64,000 nt of DNA from an uncultured bacterium (lineage in GTDB: Bacteria; Verrucomicrobiota; Lentisphaeria; Oligosphaerales; Oligosphaeraceae): assembly GCA_902776645.1 (NCBI GenBank), contig CACYQT010000001.1, forward strand, positions 124,001 through 188,000, read 5' to 3'. Below, piece after piece: positions 18,460-26,288 of the stretch; the stretch's first letter is position 1, and every line of letters begins with the position of its first letter. Position numbers and translations under genes: made by a program. The notes beneath the pieces were generated by a model that was not told the origin of the DNA, did no database searches, and saw only the letters and a program-made list of their open reading frames with translations.

Positions 18460-19851
18460 TCAGATTTCGGTCTTTTCGTAGCCAAGATAACGCTGGAAGG
18501 CTTCGTTGATGGCGAAGTCCCAATGGCCGGACGTGACGCTGACGTGATGGCGGTAGCCCGCGTAGCCGATGCGGTTGATCTTCCGCTGGAGGTCGTCGAT
18601 ATGCGCGACGCCGCCGCAGCCGAAGAAGCCTTCGCCGAGCGGTTCGCCCGTGAAATCGCCTTCGCCCGAATAGTAGCGGAGCGTGCCGTTTTCGGTCATC
18701 GTCGAGAGGAAGGAGAAATCCATCTTGCGGATGAAGCCCGTGTTGCAGCCGAAGGAGAAGCCCGGGCCGAGTGCCTTTTTGAACATGGCATGGTCGACGA
18801 CAAGGCCCTTGCCGGCCATGAGCTTCTGCGGGATGGAGCCGCAATGGAAGAGGATGCATTTGTCGGGATCGTCTTCGTAGTTGTTGTTCCAATCGAGGCA
18901 GGTGGCGGGCTCCTGTGACGCGAGATGGAGGGCGAGCATGCCGACGGCGTTGCAGACATCAAGTTCGCAGCCGGCGGGAATGCCGCGGTCGTTAAGTTCG
19001 CTCAGCAGGACGCAGGGGGAGATCTTGGCGGTCAGCTGGAGGTCGTTCCAGCAGCGGAGGCCGATGGCGTCCAATGAATAATCTTTAATGAACTGGTCGA
19101 TGGCGACGGATGCCTTCGCCAACGAGATCATGGCGTCCTTCGGCACTTCGGAGAAGTTGGAGTAGTTGTTGAAGAAATCGATCTTGGCGCGGATGTCGGC
19201 GCTGTCGGCGTCGAGCTTGTCCATCTTGACGAGCAGGTCGGAATTGTCGAACGTCTCGGTGGTGACGCCGTACTTCTGGAGGGTTGCTTCGTCAAAGCGG
19301 ATAGTCTTGAAGGCGGTGGGACGCGCGCCGATGGCGCCGATGCGGATACGCTTCATTCCCTTGACGATACGGCAGACGGCGGCGAACTGGCGCATATGGT
19401 CAAGGAAGACGGGCGACAGAGGGCTGAGTGTGTGGGGCGCCCACGCGGTGTAAGGGATGCGGAACTGGTGGAAGACATCCATGACGGAGAGCTTGCCGCA
19501 GAACGCGTCGCGCCGTGAGTTGAAGTCCATCTTGTCCAGTTCGTCCGGGAAGGCGAGAATGTAGATTGGGACGCCACAGTCGCGAAGTGCTTCGGCAGCA
19601 CCGGTTTCGTCACCGAAATTCGGGAGGCAAAGAACGACGCCGTCGAATTCGCCTTTGTGCTTTTCAAGGAACTGGTTGAAGACGAGGCCTTCGGCATAGC
19701 CTTCAACGGCACCGTAGTGGGTAAGGCCTTCGGGCAAACAGAGCGTGTCGATGCCGAGCTTGGTCAATTGTTCAATGACCTGTTGTTTGGCGGAGACGAT
19801 AAGGCGTTCGGGGAAGAAGCCGCGGTTGCCGAGGAAAAGCGCGAATTTCAT
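18460..19851 (-). CDS. L-fucose isomerase-like protein
   Basis: The ATG at 19851 is chosen because AAGGAG lies 10 bases upstream; the longer frame to 20016 would run through the next gene's end. The 463-residue product begins MKFALFLGNRGFFPERLI, a typical opening of L-fucose/L-arabinose isomerase-like proteins, and keeps the C-terminal FucI-like region with conserved His and Glu/Asp positions (CELDVCNAVGM, FHCGSIP, SVTSGHWDFAI). Family members interconvert aldose and ketose sugars using Mn2+. Whether this one has that activity or another sugar substrate is not decided by sequence. It fits the sugar-catabolic content of the window. An AGCTGAAAGC-type repeat starts right after its stop codon. 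Confidence 0.8.
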   Translation of the reverse strand: MKFALFLGNRGFFPERLIVSAKQQVIEQLTKLGIDTLCLPEGLTHYGAVEGYAEGLVFNQFLEKHKGEFDGVVLCLPNFGDETGAAEALRDCGVPIYILAFPDELDKMDFNSRRDAFCGKLSVMDVFHQFRIPYTAWAPHTLSPLSPVFLDHMRQFAAVCRIVKGMKRIRIGAIGARPTAFKTIRFDEATLQKYGVTTETFDNSDLLVKMDKLDADSADIRAKIDFFNNYSNFSEVPKDAMISLAKASVAIDQFIKDYSLDAIGLRCWNDLQLTAKISPCVLLSELNDRGIPAGCELDVCNAVGMLALHLASQEPATCLDWNNNYEDDPDKCILFHCGSIPQKLMAGKGLVVDHAMFKKALGPGFSFGCNTGFIRKMDFSFLSTMTENGTLRYYSGEGDFTGEPLGEGFFGCGGVAHIDDLQRKINRIGYAGYRHHVSVTSGHWDFAINEAFQRYLGYEKTEI

Positions 19852-19988
19852 GAATAATAACTCCTTGGTATTGAAAGGGATGAAAGCAATTAAAGGGGTA
19901 TAAGCGGCATAGAGGATGGAAAGGGATAGTGGTCGCGCAGGAGCGCGCCTCTTCCGTTTACGGCATGCCCATGCCGTTGCCGCCAAGG

Positions 19989-20807
19989 TTAACGGTGTTG
20001 ATATTGTTCTTCCCATTCCCTCAGAGACTTGCGTGTACCGTCCGTGGTTTGGAAGGAATAGTTGATATTGAAATTGAGTTGCGGCGGGATGGCCATGCCT
20101 TCGACCTGCGTCTGGAGGTTGTTCTTCACGACGATGCGGGTCGGCACGGCGCCGAGATTGTTGTTGCTGCCTTCGCCGCCGCCGACCTTCTGGTGGGCGA
20201 TGGCGATTTCGATGGACTTGCCGCCGAGAAGCACCAGTTTGACATAGTCGACGGTGAAGAACTTCTTGTTGAAGCAGATGTTGGCGGCGGTGATTTTGGC
20301 GCCTTCCACAAGCTCCTCGTCAAGTCCCGTGACGGAGACGACGAACTGGTTGGGGTTCTCCTGCATGAGCTTGGCGTCGTTGTCGCTGGCGTATTCGGCG
20401 ATCTCCTTCAGGCCGTCAAGCGTCAGCGCGGAGCAGACGTCGCCGAAGGCTTCCAGTTTTTCGTCGATGCCTTCCGAGAGCTTGTCCGCCATTTCTTTAG
20501 GAAGACGGCCCCAGTTGACGGAATATTTGTCCGTGCTCTTTTTGGCGTTGTGCGTGCGTCTTACGGAATTGATGGTGGGCACGGGCACGTTCTTGGGGGC
20601 GTTCGCGGCCTTGGCCTGCATCATGAGCATGGCGTTGATCAAGCCGAAGATCTGCGGGCAGCTGATGTTGGCGTTGAAATCCTGCTTGAGGATGTTCTGA
20701 TAATGTTTGACGGTGTTTTCAATGGCTTTTTCATGGGCTTCCGTCAGTTCGAGGGCGTTCGCCGCAAACCCGAGGCAGAGGCAAAGGAGGAGGAGGATTT
20801 TTTTCAT
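19989..20807 (-). CDS. Exported protein of unknown function
   Basis: The 272-residue product has an N-terminal signal peptide (ILLLLCLCLGFAANALE) and a mature helical N-half followed by a mixed region with beta-rich character near the C-terminus. I do not recognise a family. An AAGGAAC ribosome site precedes the ATG at 20807. The gene ends 137 bases before the isomerase start, so the two could be co-transcribed. No membrane helix follows the signal peptide, so it is probably periplasmic. Confidence 0.65.
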   Translation of the reverse strand: MKKILLLLCLCLGFAANALELTEAHEKAIENTVKHYQNILKQDFNANISCPQIFGLINAMLMMQAKAANAPKNVPVPTINSVRRTHNAKKSTDKYSVNWGRLPKEMADKLSEGIDEKLEAFGDVCSALTLDGLKEIAEYASDNDAKLMQENPNQFVVSVTGLDEELVEGAKITAANICFNKKFFTVDYVKLVLLGGKSIEIAIAHQKVGGGEGSNNNLGAVPTRIVVKNNLQTQVEGMAIPPQLNFNINYSFQTTDGTRKSLREWEEQYQHR

Positions 20808-20968
20808 CTGGTGTTCCTTCGGTTGTAAATAATGGTGTCATAAAGAAAAACTTGTAATCAATTAATCACTTGAATGGGAAAATTCAAATGATGAGCTTAT
20901 ATTTTTGATAAAAGAGGACATGGGGAGAGGATATTAGAGGACATTCAACGACAGATCGGAGGAAAAAC

Positions 20969-21868
20969 ATGAAAAAACTGTGTTTGGTCATCATCTTGCT
21001 GGCGGCGATGCTGCCGGCGGCGCCGCAAGTCCAGGAGGACGGAGCGGTGAAGGGCGTTTGGACAATGGACTACGATGCGGCCGTCAAGGCTTCGAAGGAG
21101 TCGAAGACGCCGTTGTTCGTGCTGTTTACGGGATCCGACTGGTGCCAGTGGTGCAAGGTCATGGACAACCAGGTCTTCTCGAAGCCTGAATGGCAGCTCT
21201 ACGCGAAGGCCAATCTCTATCTGGCCTACATCGACTTCCCGCAGGATGAAAAGCTGGTGCCCGAGAAGTACAAGGCCCGCAACGAGAAGCTGCAGAGGGA
21301 GATGGAGGTCGAAGGGTATCCGACGATGATTCTGATGGACCACAACGGCAAGGAACTTGCGCGGCTGGAGGCCGAGAAGACGATCACGGCCCAAAAGTTC
21401 GTGAATCTCATCCGCCTGCGCCTTCTCTACACGCCGTCGGAATTGGAGAAAGTCTATGCGAAACTGCCTGCGGAAGAAGCGAATACGTTGCGCAAACGCG
21501 GCGAGCGGAAGGAGTATCTGGAAGCGGAGTTGTTGAAGGCTGACAAGATCCTGCAGGCCGAAATCGAAGCCGCCCAGAAGAAGCATGAGGCCGTCGCCGC
21601 CCCATTGAACGAAGAGCTGGAGAAGATGGGCGACTCCTTCGACAAGGAGATCATCCTGCGGCTCATCAAGCTGAAGTCTGAAGACAAGGCGAAGGAGTTC
21701 GAGAAAGCACAGGCCGATCTGGAGGAGGCCATGAAGAACGCCATGGAATGGATCCAGACGCGCCCGGAGCAGAACGAAAAGAACACGAAGATCTTCAACG
21801 ATCACAAGGCGAAGATCGAGGCGTTGCGCGAAAAGACGCAGCAGATGGTGATGGAAGCGCTGCCATAG
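20969..21868 (+). CDS. Exported thioredoxin-fold protein with long helical C-terminus
   Basis: The signal peptide (LCLVIILLAAMLPAAPQ) is followed by a thioredoxin-like domain (about 35-150) with active-site WCQWC at about residues 57-61 and a cis-Pro turn (EGYPTMILMD). The family (thioredoxin_7/DsbD gamma-like) performs periplasmic disulfide exchange. The second half (about 150-299) is a Lys/Glu-rich, probably coiled-coil extension not found in plain thioredoxins; it may mediate dimerisation or target binding. AGGAGG-like CGGAGGAAAA precedes the ATG. The stop TAG merges with a run of GTGGTTAG-type repeats. Confidence 0.8.
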   Translation: MKKLCLVIILLAAMLPAAPQVQEDGAVKGVWTMDYDAAVKASKESKTPLFVLFTGSDWCQWCKVMDNQVFSKPEWQLYAKANLYLAYIDFPQDEKLVPEKYKARNEKLQREMEVEGYPTMILMDHNGKELARLEAEKTITAQKFVNLIRLRLLYTPSELEKVYAKLPAEEANTLRKRGERKEYLEAELLKADKILQAEIEAAQKKHEAVAAPLNEELEKMGDSFDKEIILRLIKLKSEDKAKEFEKAQADLEEAMKNAMEWIQTRPEQNEKNTKIFNDHKAKIEALREKTQQMVMEALP

Positions 21869-21958
21869 TGGTTAGTGGTTAGTGGGTAGTGGGTAGTGGG
21901 GAGTGGGGAGTGGATAGTCCCATACGTCCCATATGTCCCATACGTCCCAGATATCCCA
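21866..21958. repeat. Two short tandem repeat blocks after the thioredoxin gene
   Basis: Starting in the stop codon, GTGGTTA/GTGGGTA/GTGGGGA units recur to about 21915. TCCCATACG/TCCCATATG 9-base units follow to 21958. Similar GTGGTTAGTG words occur after the poly-Asp gene at 30749. Confidence 0.8.
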
Positions 21959-21967
21959 GTAAAAAGA

Positions 21968-22012
21968 AAAGGGGGCTGTTGCAAAACCAAGCAACAGCCC
22001 CCTTTCTTTTTT
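21968..22012. terminator. Bidirectional terminator between convergent genes
   Basis: A 15-bp stem (AAAGGGGGCTGTTGC / GCAACAGCCCCCTTT) has an A tract before and a T tract after it, so it works for the thioredoxin gene on plus and the permease gene on minus. Confidence 0.9.
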
Positions 22013-22035
22013 ACAACAATCTAATTTCCAGAAGA

Positions 22036-23361
22036 TTACTTCACTTCTTCTTTCTTTGCTTCCTCGTCATTCGAGGGTTGGGCTACTTCCGCAGGAGCTT
22101 CTTCCGCAGGAGCTGCCGTTTCCTTGAGGCCGCCGAAGACTTTCACAAAGTACACGTAGAAGATGAACGCCACGATCATGCCGTTGATGGCCTTGAAGCC
22201 ATACTGCACGAAGTTGGCCACCAGCGTACCGATCGCCCAGGCCAGAATTGCAGGCTTGCCGTTGCCGGGCACAGCGTTGCTCTTGATGTTCTTGCGGCGG
22301 ACGACGAAGAAGTCGGCCATCAGGACGGCGCCGACGGGCGGGATGAACGTGTTCAGAATGTTCAGGTAGCCGCAGAAGTTGTTGTACAGCGTGACGGCGA
22401 AAATCGTGCCGAGCGTGCCGCAGATGAGAACCAGATACTTTTTCGGGAAGCCTGTGATGTTCGCGAGGCCGAGGCCGGAGGTGTAGAGGGCGTTGTCGTT
22501 CGTCGTCCAGATGTTGAACGTCAGGACGATGATACCGGGAATCAGAAGTCCTTGGGCAACAAGAACATTGGAGATGTCGTTCGTTTTGTAGAACATGCCG
22601 CCGACGGCGCCGAAGAGGAACATCAGACTGTTGCCGATGAAGAAGGCGATGGCCGTCGTGCTGACGGCGATCTTGCGGTCTTTCGCGAAACGGACGAAGT
22701 CGGGCGTGCATGTACCGCCGGAGATGAAGGAGCCGATGGTCAGGGCGACGGCCGCGCTGAGTGTCAGGGCACTGTCGCCGGCGGGGGTGAAATTCTTCAG
22801 CGTGTTCCATGCGTCCGGATTGTCGCAGAAGACCTTCAGGGCGGAGAAACCGCCGCCGATGGCGATGGCGGGAACGGCGACGAGCGAAACGATGGTCAGC
22901 GCCTTGATGCCGAAATAGGCGGATGTCGTGAACAGGATGCCGGAGATGATCACGGGAATCCAGATGTTGCATTCAATGCCTTTTTCCTTCAAATACGTCA
23001 CGATCGGGAACGCGCACATCGCGACGCCGACGCCGAACCAGCCGATCTGCGTGATCGCCAGAATGGCGGACGGCAGCGCGGAACCACGCTTTCCGAAGGA
23101 ACGGCGGGCCAGAAGATGGACGGACAGACCCGTGGACGACGCCATGTACGCCAACGCCGACGTGTAGGCTCCCAGAATCAGATTGCCCAGCAGAACCGCC
23201 AGAAAGAATTTCGACACGGTCAGGCCGTTGCCCAACGTCGTGCCCGTCCACATGGACGCCGAGAAAAACGTGAATCCAAGCATGACCACGAACATGGCCC
23301 AAAAGCCACGTCTTTGTTCCTGCGGCACGTTCGACTGCGAATAATCATGATCTTCCGCCAT
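22036..23361 (-). CDS. codB: Cytosine permease (NCS1 family)
   Basis: The ATG at 23361 is preferred over an in-frame start at 23403 because AAGGAAAAGGA lies just before it. The 441-residue product has about twelve membrane helices and NCS1/CodB hallmarks (GFTFFSASMWTG near the N-terminus, SFGKRGSALPS, ITQIGWFGVG, SFISGGTCTPDFVRFAK, NALYTSGLG). CodB imports cytosine with protons or sodium for salvage. The last 30 residues are an Ala/Glu/Lys-rich hydrophilic tail. The PRPP-binding transferase gene lies directly upstream on the same strand, separated by an intrinsic terminator, suggesting a pyrimidine salvage pair. Confidence 0.88.
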   Translation of the reverse strand: MAEDHDYSQSNVPQEQRRGFWAMFVVMLGFTFFSASMWTGTTLGNGLTVSKFFLAVLLGNLILGAYTSALAYMASSTGLSVHLLARRSFGKRGSALPSAILAITQIGWFGVGVAMCAFPIVTYLKEKGIECNIWIPVIISGILFTTSAYFGIKALTIVSLVAVPAIAIGGGFSALKVFCDNPDAWNTLKNFTPAGDSALTLSAAVALTIGSFISGGTCTPDFVRFAKDRKIAVSTTAIAFFIGNSLMFLFGAVGGMFYKTNDISNVLVAQGLLIPGIIVLTFNIWTTNDNALYTSGLGLANITGFPKKYLVLICGTLGTIFAVTLYNNFCGYLNILNTFIPPVGAVLMADFFVVRRKNIKSNAVPGNGKPAILAWAIGTLVANFVQYGFKAINGMIVAFIFYVYFVKVFGGLKETAAPAEEAPAEVAQPSNDEEAKKEEVK

Positions 23362-23401
23362 TGTCCTTTTCCTTTTTTCTTTGTTTTGGTTGGTGCGACA
23401 C

Positions 23402-23430
23402 AAAAAAAAGTCCCGTCGGGAAAACGGGAC
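23402..23430 (-). terminator. Terminator between transferase and permease genes
   Basis: On the minus strand GTCCCG...CGGGAC is followed by eight T, ten bases after the transferase stop and about 40 bases before the permease start. It may be partial, setting the permease level, or an attenuator. Confidence 0.85.
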
Positions 23431-23439
23431 CTGTAAAAA

Positions 23440-24420
23440 TCATTGCATTTGGAGAAGCGTCGTCATCGCGTTGATTTGTTTGACGGCGATGTCGCGAAGC
23501 GATGTTCCGACGAAACGGCCGGCGTCGAGGCTCGGGAATCGGTCTTTCAGATAGGCTTCGAATGTCACGCCCTGGTCCGCCAGATCCAAGACCTGCTTCC
23601 AGTAGCCGCGGACATCCTCCGCGTATTCGCTGACGTGGAAGGCGCGGGAGCCCGCGTCGTAAATCGTGCAGCGTTCAATCGGGTAGGCAGGGTTATCATA
23701 TTGGGAATCAATGAATTCCGGAGCCATGACGGCGTCGCCGCGCGTCAAGTCCGTTCCGGTCAGGCGGATCATGAGCCGTGAATCCAGATCCGGAACGCCG
23801 AAGCAGCCTTCGAAATAGACCAATACCGTCCGGCGGTAGCTTGGGAACAGGCGGCGGCATTCGGCATCGACTTCCTCCAGAATCTTGCCGGCGATGGCGC
23901 CGCCGATGGTGAAGAAGACGATGTCCTGCAGATCCGTCTCCATGGATTTCGCGGAGGCGATCAGTTCGTTCAGGCCGTAGCGGAGACTCGTGCCGGTGGC
24001 GACGACGTCGCCGATGAACAACGACGCGGCGCGCGGCAGATATACCTTGCGGTAGGCGTTTTCCGTGATGTGCCATTCCTCCGGGTCGGCGTTGTCGCGG
24101 GCCCGCTGGGCGCTGATGAAGCAGGTCGTATGGCGGTTCCATCCAAAGGCGTCGTGCAAGGCGTGGCGCAAGCCGTAGTTCAAACCGCCGCGCAGGATGT
24201 TGACGACGACGCCGGAACTTTCCTTGATATTCAGATCCAACGTTTTGAGAACGGCGACGCAGGCCTGCTGCAGTTTATCCGTGTAGTCGATGCCGGCGAT
24301 TTTCGGATCGTTGCAGATGGCGCGGGTCTCAGGCGTCGTCGCGATATAGCGTTCGACGGGGCTGTCGCTGTCCATTTTGTAGATTTTCGCCCAATCTGAT
24401 TCAAAGGCTTTGTTCAACAT
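23440..24420 (-). CDS. Phosphoribosyltransferase-family protein (uracil PRTase-like)
   Basis: The 326-residue product has the type I PRTase PRPP loop (FIGDVVATGTSL, residues 135-146) and an upstream NILRGGLNYG segment like the flexible-loop region of uracil phosphoribosyltransferases. It is about 110 residues longer than typical Upp (about 210), with a C-terminal extension after about residue 230 that I cannot assign. Its position before the cytosine permease gene supports salvage of uracil or a related base, but the substrate is inferred. It ends in its own terminator. Confidence 0.75.
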   Translation of the reverse strand: MLNKAFESDWAKIYKMDSDSPVERYIATTPETRAICNDPKIAGIDYTDKLQQACVAVLKTLDLNIKESSGVVVNILRGGLNYGLRHALHDAFGWNRHTTCFISAQRARDNADPEEWHITENAYRKVYLPRAASLFIGDVVATGTSLRYGLNELIASAKSMETDLQDIVFFTIGGAIAGKILEEVDAECRRLFPSYRRTVLVYFEGCFGVPDLDSRLMIRLTGTDLTRGDAVMAPEFIDSQYDNPAYPIERCTIYDAGSRAFHVSEYAEDVRGYWKQVLDLADQGVTFEAYLKDRFPSLDAGRFVGTSLRDIAVKQINAMTTLLQMQ

Positions 24421-24530
24421 TGCGCATCCTTGTGGATTGACCTTTTCATTTCTTCAGTTGGGGAAGTTTAAAATAGCTTTGCATTTTTTATTTGCAAATA
24501 AAAACGGTTTCTTCCAAATGGACGATGCGC

Positions 24531-24563
24531 AAAAAAGCCGCCGGATCATGTGACCCGGCGGCC
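24531..24563 (-). terminator. Terminator of the HtrA gene
   Basis: On the minus strand GCCGCCGG...CCGGCGGC is followed by six T, about 30 bases after the htrA stop codon. Confidence 0.88.
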
Positions 24564-24593
24564 GAATGGTTTATCTATCTTGTTGTATCGTCG

Positions 24594-26057
24594 TTATTTG
24601 ATCGGAATCGCGACGAAGAAGCGGCGGGGCTGGTCGCCACGGACTTTCCGCTCGATCAGGAAGACGACCGTGTTGTTGTGGGAGGCCTTCATGGCGGCGA
24701 TGACATCGTCCACGCTGCGCACGGGCATGCGGTTCACTTCAATGATGAAGTCGCCTTCGCGTATCCCGTTGTCGTTCTTGGTGTTGGCGGCATCGACGGC
24801 GCCGTTCGGCAGGATCTCCTCCACGGAGACGCGGCCGTCCTTTTCCAGAAGCTCCAGCCCGAGTTTGTCGAACTGGATGTTCTCCTCTCCGCCGCCGCGC
24901 GTGGAGCGTTTGGAATAGAGGGCGTTGGTGTCGCGTTTGCCGGCGACGATGTCGAACGTGATATCCTTGTCGCCGCGTTTCGCGTCCAGATGGATTTTGT
25001 CGCCGGGCTTGAAGGAGGTCACGGCCAGAAGCATTTCATGAGGCGAATTGACTTTCTTTCCGCCGACCTTCTGGATGATGTCCCCCGCCTTCACGCCGGC
25101 CTTTTCGGCGGCGGTGTCCGGCAGGGCTTCGCTGACGATCACGCCGTAATCGACTTCGAACTGCTCCTTCAGCTCATCGGTCATTTCCTGCATGGAGATG
25201 CCGAGGAAGGGGCGGTTCACTTCGCCGTTCTCGATCAGGGAGTTGACGATCTGCTTGACGAGATTGCTGGAGATGGAGAAGCCGAGGCCGACGTTGCCGC
25301 GGGACATGCCGCCTGTGACGATGAACTGGTTGATGCCGATGATTTCGCCTTTGATGTTCAGCAGAGGGCCTCCGCTGTTGCCGGGGTTGATGGAGGCGTC
25401 CGTCTGGATGTAGTCGTCGAACGTGGACATGTGCATGTTCTGGCGTTCCGTCTGGCTGATGTGGCCGATGGTCACGGAGTGCTCCAGATCGAACGGCGCG
25501 CCGATGGCGATGGCCCACTGGCCAATGCGCAGCTTGTCGGAATTCGCGAAGGTCAACGCGTGGAATTTCTTCTTGCCGTCTCCGATCTGGAGGACGGCGA
25601 GGTCGGACTCTTCGTCGACGCCGACGACGGTGACGGCATCCTTGTCCTTCTGCGTGTCATAGACGGTGCCGTCCGCCAGTTTGACTTCAAGGAAGTCATA
25701 GTCCTTGATGACGTGGTGGTTCGTGACGATGTAGCCTTTTTCGTCGATGATGACGCCGGATCCGCCGCCGGTGATGAGGCGTTTCTCGTCGTTGCGCGGC
25801 ATCTGGCGGCGGTAGCCGCGGAACTGCGGGAACATGAACAGTTCGGGCGGCACATCGCCCATCATCTGCGACGCGCGGCGATACTGCTTGTTCAGAATCG
25901 TCACGACGGCATCTTTCGAATTGTCAACGACTTCAGAAAACGCGTCCTCAACCAGCATGGCCATCTTCAACGCCTCCGACGGCTCAGCCGCCGCCTTCAC
26001 GCCGAACAATGACACGCCCAACAATACCGCCAATGCGCAAAGCATTAAGTTTTTCAT
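24594..26057 (-). CDS. HtrA/DegP-family periplasmic serine protease
   Basis: The ATG at 26057, with AAGGAG 9 bases upstream, gives a 487-residue protein with a signal peptide (LMLCALAVLLGVSLFG). The trypsin-like triad is His115 (VTNHHVI), Asp152 (ESDLAVL) and Ser228 (NPGNSGGPL). Two PDZ domains follow: the first around residues 270-360 (FLGISMQEMTD, AGVKAGDIIQKVGG), the second near the C-terminus (GIREGDFIIEVN). It fits the DegP/DegQ family for protein quality control in the envelope, plausible given the many exported proteins here. A promoter must lie in the 230 bases shared with the divergent heparinase gene. Confidence 0.92.
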   Translation of the reverse strand: MKNLMLCALAVLLGVSLFGVKAAAEPSEALKMAMLVEDAFSEVVDNSKDAVVTILNKQYRRASQMMGDVPPELFMFPQFRGYRRQMPRNDEKRLITGGGSGVIIDEKGYIVTNHHVIKDYDFLEVKLADGTVYDTQKDKDAVTVVGVDEESDLAVLQIGDGKKKFHALTFANSDKLRIGQWAIAIGAPFDLEHSVTIGHISQTERQNMHMSTFDDYIQTDASINPGNSGGPLLNIKGEIIGINQFIVTGGMSRGNVGLGFSISSNLVKQIVNSLIENGEVNRPFLGISMQEMTDELKEQFEVDYGVIVSEALPDTAAEKAGVKAGDIIQKVGGKKVNSPHEMLLAVTSFKPGDKIHLDAKRGDKDITFDIVAGKRDTNALYSKRSTRGGGEENIQFDKLGLELLEKDGRVSVEEILPNGAVDAANTKNDNGIREGDFIIEVNRMPVRSVDDVIAAMKASHNNTVVFLIERKVRGDQPRRFFVAIPIK

Positions 26058-26288
26058 GATTTTTTTCTCCTTATTTGACAAACGGTTCTTTCGTCTGGCG
26101 TTGCGCCCCTCCCGAGGCTTGGCGCCGTCAAATGAAAAAGTGCCGGCTCTTTCATTATGCACGATATTATGACCGACGTTTTTTCGCCAGTGTTCCTTGA
26201 AGTGTTGAAAATTCTTCTTAAATTTTGCAAAAAAACATCCATGGCCGCCATCCGTATACCATTATGTAAATAAAGGGGTTGAATCATC

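Noticed and set aside
21889-23436. Plus-strand open frame opposite codB
   Set aside because: Antisense shadow of the permease with an implausible Glu/Arg/Asp-rich composition.
24492-26012. Plus-strand open frame opposite the HtrA gene
   Set aside because: Antisense shadow; the HtrA triad and PDZ domains decide the coding strand.
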